NCBI GenBank assembly: GCA_964247055.1
Contig: OZ176050.1
Coordinates: 7,378,001 to 7,442,000, forward strand
Source: Paragordius varius
Lineage: Eukaryota > Nematomorpha
Length of the DNA: 64,000 nucleotides
Reading direction: 5' to 3'
Part shown: one piece after another, positions 36,401 to 48,589 of the stretch
Numbering within the stretch: position 1 is the stretch's first letter
Layout of the letters: every line of letters starts with the position of its first letter
Notes under the pieces: generated by a model
Seen by the model: only the letters and a program-made list of their open reading frames with translations
Told to the model about the DNA's origin: nothing
Databases searched by the model: none
Program-made: the position numbers and the translations under genes

Positions 36401-36914
36401 GTGTAGCGTTTTTACTAAAAATATAAAATATATTATAAAAAGAAAAAATTAATATATCATATTTGGAATTCGGCTCTAACTCAAAATTGAGCTGTTATCT
36501 TGTGATAAACGCAAATAGTCCGAAATCGAGCGATAAGAGTCTTATATATAGCTGCTAAATTTTGACACCAAAAAAAGTTTTTTTAAAAATAATGATACTT
36601 TGCTGAAAAATTTATCAGCAAAATATGTTTTAAGATACTTTATGGTATTTTGCATGTTGAAAACGTTATAAAAACGCTGCGATATATAATAATTAGGGGA
36701 TGATCATAATTTTCATCAGCTCAGGTTTAAAAGATGTTTTTGTGTCTGAGGCGATAGTAATGTTTAGTATCGTTAAATTCAAAGTTTTTAAAATATCTAA
36801 AATGTATGTATTTCCTTTTCCAACATGATGTAATATAACATAAAGCCTTAAGAAATTTCGCTAAAAATTAGATTTTTCATGTATCCCTTTTAATAAAAAA
36901 CTTTTTTTTGATAT
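36401..36914. other. Gene-free stretch
   Basis: No gene or repeat boundary recognised. Confidence 0.3.
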
Positions 36915-37170
36915 ACTTCTTTTCAGTCAAATGCAACATTTTTTCCAGCAAATGCAACATTCTTTCAGCTAAATGCAAATTTAATCAAACGCCATAGTTC
37001 AGTTATCTTTGATTTAAAAAATGTTGTCTCTTGAAAAAAAAGTTGGATTTGTTTGAAAAAAATGTCTCCTTGTTCAAAAAAACGTTGCGCTTGGTTATAA
37101 ATGTTGCATTTGGTTGAAAAAATGCTGGCGAAATGTGTTACTTTTAACTAAAAATAGTATTATATAATTT
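36915..37170. repeat. Foldback element with GCAACATT minisatellite arms (type 2)
   Basis: The left arm, GTCAAATGCAACATTTTTTC and neighbours, has about three units. The right arm is inverted (TTGTTCAAAAAAACGTTGCG, ATGTTGCATTTGGTTG). The ends GATATACTTCTTTTCAGTC and, inverted, ATACTATTTTTAGTTAAAAG match the termini of the copies at 13486 and 25062. Confidence 0.6.
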
Positions 37171-37829
37171 AGCTATGAGATTTTTGGAATGAACATTTTT
37201 TACCAAATAATGTGCCTTATTTTGCGATTTTTCGATATGAAGCAATTATTATAAAAAGGTAACTTCTTTAAATAACTTGCAACCTCACCAAGATAACAAT
37301 GCAATTTTTAAAAAATATACATTTTATCAGGAGATTTGTCACCCACCGATTTCGTCCACTGTTTTATCAAAAATTTTAGTTTATATGCAACATCGTACCA
37401 AGTTTCAAAATTTTTATTTTTAGAAGTTCCATGTTATTAAATAATAGCTATTCAATGGTACCCCTATCCTTACATGTTTGATAACTCAGGCTTTATAATT
37501 CTGTGCCAAAAACTTTATAATCTGATCATTATAATTTAATTAGATCAATATCAGGACGTTGTTTTAAGTTATTTAAGCTTTTATATAACAGATATGTAAG
37601 AGTTTTGCTTTCTTATACATAATCACAAGACCTGAAATTTCTAAAAACTGACGTAGAGAGCCTATAACCATAAAAGAAAAGGCTATTTACCGATCATCAT
37701 CCGAACTTAAATCAAAGCTCTTTTATTTTAAAGACGTTATTAAATAAAAATATTTTGATTTATATTACCATAACTACGTTATTTATAAAAAAACTGTCAA
37801 AAATACAAGAAAAAAGAATTGAAATGCGC

Positions 37830-37930
37830 AAACATTTTTGACATTTTGGCAACACAAAAATGTCATTTTAGTCACAATTCATAGGTATGACATACAAAAA
37901 CAAGGTTGTCATTTGATTTATCATTGACGA
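37830..37930 (+). promoter_or_regulatory. TGACA-rich upstream region of secreted protein gene 3
   Basis: TTGACA at 37838, GGCAACAC at 37848, TGTCA at 37861, TGACA at 37888, AAGGTTGTCATT at 37902 and TTGACG at 37924 lie 135-220 bp upstream of the start codon. GGCAACAC and AAGGTTGTCA also occur upstream of paralogue 2. Confidence 0.4.
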
Positions 37931-38058
37931 TAAAAATATTCAATCAATATTTTGGTAATAAGCATTAATTGCCAATATATATAAACAGAACTGAATTAAC
38001 ATTTGTAATAAAGGATATTTATTTCTTAAAATTTTTTAATAATACAGATATTTCGATA

Positions 38059-39356
38059 ATGACTAAAATACTATGGATTGTTTTTGCTCTATTCTTACGC
38101 CTACAAAAAACCGATGCACAACGTAAGTTTAAGATTTAATTATATATAAAATGTAATTTCCCTTTAAAACTATCCATTCTTACAAATTCATTTTAGGTCC
38201 ATAAATAAAAATACATTAACATTTTGGGGTAGTTATACACATGAACCATATAACTTTTTAAAAATCTGTGTTAACAATATCCATATTACTAGTTGATTTT
38301 ACATTAATAAATATTAATACTAACATTTTGGTGTAGCACATGAATCAGATTAAATTTTTAAATACCTTAAGCCGTGGTTTTATTAAAAACATGCACTCTA
38401 TTTTCATTTACTCTAATAATATAGAATGTATCCTGTTTTATTATAATATATCTAGTGGGCGGTATATTGACACCAGTAGGCAACATATTGGGTGGAGTTA
38501 CGAATGCAGTAAATTCTCTTGTTACCAATGTGCCGATTGTGGATCCACTTGTGAGTGCAGTCGTAAATCCTGTGACTAACATTTTAGGGGGAGTCGTGGG
38601 AGGAGCAGTTTCAACCGTTTCAAGTGTTATAGGAGGGGCCGGCGGTTCTAACACTGTAGCCGGAGGGGTGACTCAAGGCCCTGCTAACACTGCAGCTACT
38701 GCTGGTAATTTTTGTTTTAGGATAAAAACAACTTATCAAAAATGTGAATGCGTTGTTGGTAATATACTGACTCGTATTAATATTTTCAGATTGGTTTTTT
38801 ATTATCTTCCTAAAATAGTTTATAAAAGAGGCGAAAACTAATGTATCATAAATATGTGATTAAGGTGCTGGGGCTGGGGGTGCAGGTGGAAACGTAGCTC
38901 TTCCTGTTTCAAGAAACGTCAGACCCTTCCCCCAAAATAATGCAAGACTTAGAAGTACAAGAATGGTTTCAACCCGAATGACAAACACTCCCAAAACGCG
39001 ATCCACTCGTAACTCAATATATTTTAAACATTTATTTGGCGGTGTTGCCATCTTTAGATAAAGGATTAGTTAAAAATAGGTAATACAGCTAAGTATCATA
39101 AAATATACGAATTTATTAGGCATCAATTTAGAAAATAATCAGACTTTTCAAAATTTGTACCATATTTCATTCCAGCCTTTCTTCATTAGAAAACAGTTTT
39201 TTTTTTCGAATACGGTTATAATTTATAATTATTATTTTAGAAATGATGAGGACACGTTCTAGCAGAATGGCTAAAAGAAGGACCTCGCGGGCTATGGCCG
39301 TTAGATCTAGACGAACTACTACTATGATGATGTGGGTTAATCATCGTCCAATATAA
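38059..39356 (+). CDS. Secreted V/G-rich protein with basic tail, paralogue 3
   Basis: Four exons, 38059-38122, 38456-38704, 38865-39008 and 39241-39356, encode 190 residues. All three introns are phase 1 (333, 160 and 232 nt). Signal peptide MTKILWIVFALFLRLQKTDA (1-20), Gln-21, then a Leu codon split by intron 1. The core is Val/Gly/Asn-rich (LGGILTPVGNILGGVTNAVN, NVPIVDPLVSAVVNPV, LGGVVGGAVSTVSSVIGGAG). It is followed by GAGAGGAGG and ALPVSRNVRPF, the counterpart of IPVSRNVRPI in paralogue 1. The tail alternates Arg, Thr and Met, with RMAKRRTSRAMAVRSRRTTT, and ends NHRPI. AATAAA lies at 39458. No known domain. Signal peptidase would plausibly cut after Ala-20, leaving Gln at the mature N terminus. 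Intron 1 contains family A MITE end sequences (about 38221 and 38322). Confidence 0.8.
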
Positions 39357-41499
39357 AAATTCACTTGATATATTTTTGCTTTATACGAAATCAATAATTT
39401 TTACCATATCAATTAATGCACCTGTTATTTTATAACGTTTTCACTGTTAATCAATGCAATAAATCTATCATTCACCATATTATTATTTTCCATTAAAAAG
39501 AAATCCGCACAATACATTATCAATCCGTCATCCAACCATTATAATGATGAATTATATTTAAAATAATAATAATATAATAATTGGAACGTTAAATTTCGAT
39601 GAAATTTAGTAGTTTTGTCAAATTCACATTTTGTAGAGGGAATCAAAGAAATATACTTTTTTCAAATTTATAATTAGGACGGATTCCTGGTACAATATGA
39701 GTTTGCTAATAATCACTAAATATACCTAAAAATAGTGAGATGCAATTTATGTCGGATTGACCTGCTAAAATATATTAAAAAAATCTTCGGTCCCACTGTT
39801 TAATTTACCAGTTACTATTTCAACTGGCCAACAGAGCTTCGGTTCAGAGCGGATTTTTTCAACCAAAATGTAATTATTAACAACGTAACCACAGGTATAT
39901 CTTCTGCCCTCTCAACTTTTGTATTATACGCTACAATTTATTCGTTTATTTATAATAAGGAATAAATGGAATGTAGTCAGATTTTTAAGTTTTGTATGAA
40001 AGTAAATGAAATTTCATATAGATAACGCAATCGTTGAGTATTGGGAGAACAACCAGGCCGCAAAAAGTGCCTTTTTCACGGCTATCGCTTTTAAGGGCAA
40101 AAAAATATTTCATGTATTTATGTTGTTTTTATACAAACATTTTTTAAATTATACATTTACATAGAAGGATTATGCCATTCGTAAGTAATATTTTTTAAGC
40201 AAAATAAAATTTATATCACAGTGCACAACATTTGGCCTTATAAAGAATAGCCATATATATAATTTGTTAATATATCACTAGTCGACAAATTTGGACATTT
40301 TTAAGCACCACCACTCAAACTTTTTAAATTATGACTAATTTCAGTGTTTTAAAACCGAATTTGAAAAAATTTTGATCCCGCAAATCAGAATTTTGAAATA
40401 TTATAGGTTTTTCAATTTTTCAAAAACAAGAGAAAATCGAGAGAAAATTAAATATAATTTTATAATAAAATGTTATTATATTATAAACTTAATATCATTT
40501 AATAAAGCGTTTAAAACTCTATCTTTTGAATATAAATATGTCATTTAGATATCAGAGAGAAAAAAATAGTACGGACTTAAACGTCAAAATTTAGTCCTTT
40601 TCATTCAAGTGAATTTTTAATACGTATAAAAAATTTTTAAAAAAATACTAAAAAAGGGATTCTATGGTTTAATCCTTCGGCTTTTAGATAGGCTATATTT
40701 ATTTGTTAATTTTCGTTCTTTCGAGTACTTATTAGACTTTTTCTCTTGAGTTGGTTCTAATAAAAAATTCTTTATTTATACCTAGTCTTATACCTTATTT
40801 TTTTAAAATTATTGGTTGTTTTGTATTTTGAATTTCAAATGGATGTTGTTTAGCCACTTTTAGTAGAATTTACTGTTATGGGGTTGGACCATTTGTATTT
40901 ACCTAATTTATATTCAATTTAATTGTATTTATCTAACTTTATTCTGTAAATTGGTTAATTTGACATGTCAATTTGCCTGGATTTTGCTTGCAAGTCTCTC
41001 TTATCGGGCTTTACGATTACTTATTGTTATCTTTGCCATATCTGGCATAATTGGATCGCTTGGGGGATATGCAGAGCTTGTGCAGCCGCCCGGATCTATC
41101 ACACTATACATAAGCCCCTTTTAGATTTTTAAAACTTTGGCTCTTAGCTTGTTTAGTATCTTATTTAATGCCTAGAATTTTGTTATTCATGCATGGAATA
41201 TTACTTGTATCGACTTGTTCGTTTGAATATTTAAACATATGTACACGAGGAATGATTGTTATTTTTGAATTAAATACAAATTTAAAAATTAAATTTTGAA
41301 AAAATCCTATTGGTGGCCTCAATTTTCTTTTTTGTTTTAGCCTATCCATGCCATTAGGTATCAGAAAATGCAAAAATAATGGGGTGGTGCAAAACCTTGT
41401 TGATCAGTGATATGAATAATGGTTTTATATTTTGGTAATTTTAAAAAGTTTATCCAATTTTATCGTGATTTCATGTGAAAAATCGAATTACTAAAGCAC

Positions 41500-41544
<45 letters not shown>

Positions 41545-43645
41545 GAAAAATATATCAGATCGCCACAATTTGGGTTGAGTGGAATTTTATACTATCGCTA
41601 TGGGTAAATCTTTAAAATCACGCAAAGAATTTAATATATGCTATATTATGACAATAAAATAATTTATTTTTTAAAAACGCTTAATATGTGTAATTTCTTA
41701 ACAGCAAATTTTAGTAAATTAGTGATATTTAAAATCCACTGCTTGCTTTATATTGATTAAAGTTAAAAATTGTACTGAAAATCTAAAATATTTTTGGGCA
41801 ACACATAATTAGATTTCCTCCAAATTACTTTAAGGCATATTTATCACAAATTGAAACCTATAAGATTTGAAAAAAACGCATGTAATCTTTTATGCCTTTA
41901 TAATTTCTATTACTTCCGAGTATGAATAAACTCAATTTCGAATTTAAATCTAAATGTTGATCAAAATTGAATTATAACTATTTTAGCGGTGTTTTTGAAT
42001 GTAAATTTTCTGTTTCCAGTATGCTATGCCCTAAAATGTACTTTAACAAATCGATATTATATATGCAAAATTTCTTTATATATTAAACTTGGTCCGACCA
42101 ATGGCTTTTAATCAATATTTAACACAAAGTTTTTTAAACCCTAAAATCTTGTGGCAAAGTTTGAGATGTATTTTTTTATTTTGTTAACTTATGCATCTAA
42201 AAAACCATATGCATATTAAATTAGGATAAAATCCCGGATATGAGGAAATGGTTGACCCAACAAAAAAAGTCTTAAGGCAAAAATCGAAATATGTTTTAAT
42301 CGAAAAAATTTTTGTAAGTGGACAACCCTTCTTTACTAAATACTATATTTATACTATAAATATTTGAAAAAATCAAATATAATCTCAAGATGAGAACATT
42401 CATATTGTTAATATGTAATACAGCGACGTACCTGAGAGGATTTCCAAACTTATATTGAGTAGGTATATTTTAAAATTATTATATCTTATATTTTGTATTT
42501 TTATTACTTGGTGTTAATATTTGGCTATTATATAATCTTCACAAAAATTGTTTGATGGCGCCACCAAAACCTATTAGAAAACTAAATGGAAAAAATTATT
42601 GTCTCAGGTAAATATCATGACAGATTATTTTTTACATATAGCTAAAAAGATGACAGACACGTCATTCATTCTTTTAATACGGGAAAAAAATTTGTCACAT
42701 ATATTTACCCAATTATTTTTCGTTTAATATACACCTATAAAATAATTTTAAGCATAAGACCATTTCCAAACAAATTTATTTGGCGTCACCTAGTTGTTTG
42801 CATGTTAATTTACCCTGTAACTATTTTTTAAGGTATTTAAACAATATAATTCTCCAAAAAATTTACTGATAAAACAAATTATACCTCAGAGATTATAATT
42901 ATCATATTACCCAACAATGACAAAATATTCTGAATATAACTTCTCCAAAAAACCACTCGAAAGCTACAAATTAGCATATCTGTATACAATTTTCTCATCA
43001 TTTTATACGCATGAACGAACAACAAAATATAAATTTATTATACAAATAGAGGGCGACACAATTCTTTGAAGTTTAGACACACAAAAATACACCCTTTATG
43101 GCTAACAGATTAATTACATCCATAAATATTATAAATATTTTAATGCATTACACATTAAATTTAATAAGCTTTTTCCCACTTTCCTTCAAATTTTTATACA
43201 AGTTTATACTTTGTAAATTAAAGATAAATTAGAACTTTCTATTTCTGAAATTAAATTTATGTATGTGACACTGTAACAATTTTAACCTTACAAGCAGTAA
43301 AAAACGGATATTTTAGATGAAAGTATTTGGTAAACATTATCCCTGCCAAACAAAGAGCTATTTAGGGTTAGGACTTACTTTAATGAAATAAACAATGTTT
43401 CCAAGTTTCTTTCAACCATCAATGCAACATTATAAAGTAAGTATTGGTTTTGTAACTACAGAAAGGTAAACTTTAAAATATTTTAATTAATTTTAAATAA
43501 AATGAAAAACATTAGTTGTTAAAAGGCACATCGTTATGAAATCTCCCTCCTAAAACAAGTCACTAAATATAGCATTAGGCCAAATTTTATAATATATTAT
43601 TACACAATATGTTTAAATTATAATTGGATAAGCGAAAATTAATAA
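39357..43645. other. Long gene-free stretch
   Basis: No supportable gene in 4.3 kb. A less AT-rich patch at 40970-41125 encodes a short hydrophobic frame. An exon-like segment lies at 42555-42607. A TA tract lies at 41505-41541. A fragment at about 40217 resembles one at about 33390 (TCACAGTGCGCAAAAAAT). Confidence 0.45.
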
Positions 43646-44760
43646 CACTAGACAACAATTTTTAACTGCCATTCTTGTAAATTTAAAATTTATTTCATTA
43701 AAGTACATAATTAGTATATCCGAAAAGAAAATTGGTCTTACATGGAAGAATTTTTTTATATTAGAGTTTATCGATAATATTTGGCCCCGATTTAACATTA
43801 AACTTGAAATTTCGAAAATTTAAAGTTTTAGATATGAAGCCATGTATTTTATATCATTCGAAAGAGCGCAAAAAACTGCATCTTTTAAATGGTAGTAAGC
43901 AATTTAAATCCATCGGATGTAAAAGTTATTTGGATTTAAATGGTCAAAATTTTCAATCATTAAATAAGTCAAGAATTTTTACAGACAAACTAATTTGAAA
44001 ATCATATAAATTATTTTAATTTAATTATTAGGGTTATATTAGTATTTAATTTAAAAAAAATGCTTGTAAAAGCTTTTGGTTTGCTTTTTTAATAAAAATT
44101 ATTATTATCCTAAATATTTTACCTAGTGGATACTAAAATGAATAGTTATAACTGTAAATTTACTACATAATGGCTATAAAAGATTAAAAATACATTAAAC
44201 TTTGTTTTTATCTTTAAATTTTCGAAATTATAAGCCTTGTAAAGAAAATAAATTAATATTGATGGGATGGTAATTTTTAAAAAACAAAAAACTTAAAAAT
44301 GGCTGTTTTGAGTGACATAAAAGCAATAAAAAATGTTTTGATCAAAAAAAACTTTCTTGTGTTATCTTTTTTGGACATTCATCTCCATTTAAACAAAGTT
44401 TGAGTTATTTTCATCCATTAGTTTTAAAAATATAATAATTAAAAAAAATGCTCTCGCTTCGAGCGTTTGTCGCTCTTTACGTCCAATATTAAATGTCGAT
44501 GTAATACATATTAGTATACATTTTATAGAGTTTTTAATACTCTTTCGAATGATATATTACAAATGGGCATTACTTGTATATTTTCAAAGAAAAACATTTT
44601 TTAGTAAAATTTTGATAAAGAGGGCGCATAATCAAAAAAATTAAATTATACAAAATTCTTCCAACGAGTTATAATTTTTATTTCAGATTTACTGTTAAAA
44701 TGATATTTAATATCAAAAAATGCAAAAAACTCGAATGGCAGAAAAATTTGTTGTCTAGTG
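43646..44760. mobile_element. Complete non-autonomous CACTA-type transposon
   Basis: 1115 bp. It starts CACTAGACAACAATTTTTAA and ends (inverted) CACTAGACAACAAATTTTTC. It is flanked by TAA on both sides (43643-43645, 44761-44763), a 3-bp target duplication. CACTA ends plus 3-bp duplication define CMC/EnSpm-type elements. No transposase. A near-identical inverted copy occupies 1-1044. Small open frames in it are not genes. Confidence 0.85.
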
Positions 44761-45034
44761 TAATGATCGTTGTTAACTAATTTGGCAACATGCATTAAAA
44801 TACAACTTAAAAATAATGGATATTAACAAGATATACTTATAAAGTATATTTGCACTTTAATTACTCAATCGTTGAATGTATGATTGCAATCATAAATTCT
44901 CAGGCCGATATTTTTTTGGTCAGTCATTATCTGAAATTACTTGGTGATAAAAATATTTTTAAATTCTGAAATAACCTGATTTTCTAGTTTTTATTAATAA
45001 ATGTTAAGTTATAGTCTGCTTATGTCGATATATT

Positions 45035-45503
45035 ACTTTTGGGGTAGTTTATATCCCAAAGCGATTTAAATTTGAATATATTAAAAAGTATTTAAGGCAT
45101 TAAGCATTTAAAAATATGCTTTCTTAAGTCTTTATGGCGCATTATACAAATTTTTTTAAAAAAATGTAAAATTGTAAAAAATCATCATCTCAAACTGTTG
45201 CCATTTTCTATAATTTTTTAAATCAATGAAACATGCAATAAGTACATATTATGGTTAAAAATGTAAATATTTAACTAAGCTTTCAGGCTTCATTTTACCA
45301 TCTATAACTCGATAAATTTTGATTTTAATATCAGCTGTTCGCTTCAATCGTCTTTTAAAGCTGTCCCAAATGTAGACTCTGGAAGTTACAAAATAAGAAA
45401 TATAAACTTTTTTATCTAATACATGCGAACAATGTTTGATAATTAAATTTTAACTATAAAAACCTCCAAAACTGAGTTTGGAATATAAGACTACCCCAAA
45501 AGG
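45035..45503. mobile_element. MITE family A, solo copy
   Basis: Ends ACTTTTGGGGTAGTTTATAT and (inverted) CCTTTTGGGGTAGTCTTATA; about 470 bp. The interior matches the copies at 20005 and 6661. The left end continues with ATCCCAAAGCGATTTAAATT, found inverted at other family A ends. Confidence 0.7.
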
Positions 45504-46887
45504 TAAACTAGAAAAAGTAAAAAAGTATGATAACAAAAACAAATTTTTTAGAAAAGGAAGAGTGCAGTATTTATATAGCGGAATTTAAGGTATTAAGAAT
45601 TATCCGTAGCTTTGGAGTTTTTTATGATTAAATTTAATCGAATCCAATATGTAAAATGTACATTTTACACCACAAATTTACCCATGAACAATTCGAATTT
45701 AACCTCAATTTCATTATCTTTAAATATAAATTATCCATATATTTTTTGGACAAATCTAACTCTTTATATATAAATATTTCTTTGTGGCATAGTTTATCTT
45801 TTATTCTGTATTATGATAATATTAAACAAATTTCATTTTTTATTAATTATATAGGTAATTTTAAATTTCAAATACATTGGTTATTTTTAAAAGGAATTAG
45901 AAATGTTTAAGAAAATTGAAATGAAAGCTGAATTGTCATCAAGAGTAATAAGGTGTAACCTGTAAATGGTGTAAATAAGCTTGGATTTAGTAGACATTTT
46001 AGTATACACCAAAGAGTCAGAATATAATGCATAATTATTTATTTTTTAATGTCCTTTTACTTATATTTGCAAATAATTTACACGAATAAATAAAGAAATA
46101 TTAGGCATTTTAATATCGAATCCTAGAAATTTTAAACTCAACCCCGATGACTGCATCAAAAAGTAATTGTAAATTTGTTGTGAGTTTCCTAGGGATATAA
46201 CTGGGTGATATCCTCTCTTTTTTTAGTATTTTTTGCATGATTACCAATAATACTTATTAAGATTAAATAGTGGCAGTTATGATGTATTGTATGGGTACAT
46301 CTTTAAGAATATCTTTATTTATATATTATAGCACAATGCTTTAGATTCAACAAATTTTTTTAATCAAACACATGTAAAAACTCTCCTCTGAAGAGCTTTT
46401 GGATTTGGAAAATGCATATTATTGCAATTGGTTTGGAAAAGACAATAATGATTGGTAAAAGATCTTTTTATTTTTCGAAATCTATGATATTACCAATCAA
46501 TTGACATAATCTGAATGCATACTGTATAATTTTCATAAGTTTTAGTTTTGAAAATTTATGTTAAGAAAAAAAATTTGTAAAGGGAAAATGGAAATTCATT
46601 TCAGTAATTCATTTTTATGCAATTGCAAATTGTGTTACTTTTTACAAAATATCACGGACCGCGCAAAAATTTAAAAGCTGCATTTTGCACACCCGTGCAA
46701 TAGTGGTAAACAATGCTTTGTTACTTTACAAGATTTGTTGCGATCGTTGGAATTTGGATATTCCCTAAATTTAGTTAAAACAGGCAACTGATTCTGAATA
46801 TTAATAATTAGCAAAAATTTGCTATCAAAAGATAGTTTTAAATAAATTTTATACTTTGATTCTTTGTTATTATGTGCCAGTATTTTT
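45504..46887. repeat. Diverged foldback element and gene-free DNA
   Basis: At about 45650-45975, ACAATTCGAATTTAACCTC on the left and (inverted) TACACCATTTACAGGTTACA on the right resemble a decayed type 1 foldback element. The rest holds nothing recognisable. Confidence 0.4.
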
Positions 46888-47173
46888 ACGGTAAAAATTG
46901 GAATTATACGGACTAAATATTAAAATATAGAGACAAATAATCTTTTTAAAGGATCATACTTTTTAAATCTTGATTTTTAATATAAATCATTGTTTTAAAT
47001 TGCAAAATACATAATAGAGATATGTATTGGTAACACAATTAATTATGTATTTACGATTGAAATTATATAATTTTTATAGGATAAATTGAGGTTTAAAAAG
47101 TATGGTTGTCTTTTGAAAAAAAATATTTCTTAATATTTTAACGTTTTGTCCGTATAATTTCAGTTTTTACTGT
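46888..47173. mobile_element. MITE family C, copy 1
   Basis: Inverted ends ACGGTAAAAATTGGAATTAT and ACAGTAAAAACTGAAATTAT, each followed by ACGGAC; 286 bp. The interior matches the copy at 55002-55237. No coding capacity and no clear target duplication. Confidence 0.7.
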
Positions 47174-48589
47174 GAAGTTATCTTAAGGCAACAAGTGTAC
47201 ACTTGAAGATCGTTGATAAAAAATATTTAAGTCAAGTATTTTGCTTATGAATGTAACGTTTTTTTGCCAAACAATTTAAATATTACGGAAATTATTTTGA
47301 TCATTTTCAACCAAAATTTATGAAATAAGACACAAAAAGATAAACAATTAATACAATAGGCATTTATTGAAGTTTCTCAAAATCACTGGTACGTATATTT
47401 AATATTATAGATTTTTCTAAATATTAAGCCCGGTAATAATTTTTAAGTTGATTAAACCAATGACCTCAAATCACTCTCTATTATTTTACCACACTACTAA
47501 TTTTGTTAGGGGTTCATTTGCAAATATAATGGGAAGATGTTTATACAATATAACATATTATTATTATAGCAACATTACATTCGAAAAAAAATTTATGATG
47601 AAATAAATTCTTTACATTAAGTAACCTTTAGCGTTTATTAAACAAAGATTTGAAATTTTACAAGATTAATATTTAATTATTAATTTTATGTAATTTAAGA
47701 TAATCAAAATTTTTTGCGGGTTCACGGAATTGATATATTGAGCACATTTTTATATGCATTTTCTTAAATATTAACAAAGTTTTTCTAAAAATTTATCCTC
47801 TTTTGTATCCACCCAATTTGAATAGGTTAATTGGCCAAAATTTATCAGATAAAAAATTTATATCATTAACAAAGATTTAACTACATATAAAGCCTAAATT
47901 ACATCCATAAATAGTTTCTAAAATAATTTTATTTATATTTTAAAATATGTCAAGAGTGCCCTACACCACACTTGAAAAATCTATAAGTTTTACTTGATCA
48001 TATGATTTTTTATCACCTCCGAATCAAGTTTCTTGCTTGAATTAAGTCGTCTAATGTTAAATTTTTTTTATCACATGAAAGAAAGCCATGACTTAAACTT
48101 CCAAGTCTAGTCAAAAAAAATTTATCACCTCACCCTATATCTTAAACTTTGGAAGAAACTGCACGACAAATTCCAAAAAATATTTACTAAAAAATGGACC
48201 AAAAGGCCGTTGAATGCATAAATTTGGCCAATTATAGATTTAAATTCAAAATCGCTCTGGGATAGAAACCACCCCATAATACATCAATGTTAACAGCATT
48301 AAAATAAGTTATAATCTGTTTCAACTTTAGTAAAACAGTTTTCTTCAAAAAACATTTTTTAAATATAATTTGGAGGGAATTTACACAGTATCTACCCTAA
48401 TGAGGCATTGTGAAGAGTTTTTAATGATTTTAATATTATTCACTTTTTTCCAGAGAATATATATATGATCATACAAATTTAAAAAATATTTATTATTATC
48501 AGGGCGAAACGGAGTGTTTTTTAGAATAGCTATTAGGTAACAACGAGCCAAAAACTATAGCTTAAATAAATCAAAAACTTATATATATT
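47174..48589. other. Gene-free stretch with family A fragment
   Basis: No gene. AAAATCGCTCTGGGATAGAA at 48250, followed by ACCACCCCATAATAC, is one end of a family A MITE; the other end was not found. Confidence 0.4.

Noticed and set aside
43613-43998. Open frames of 61 and 64 codons
   Set aside because: They lie inside the CACTA-type element and recur only as part of it.
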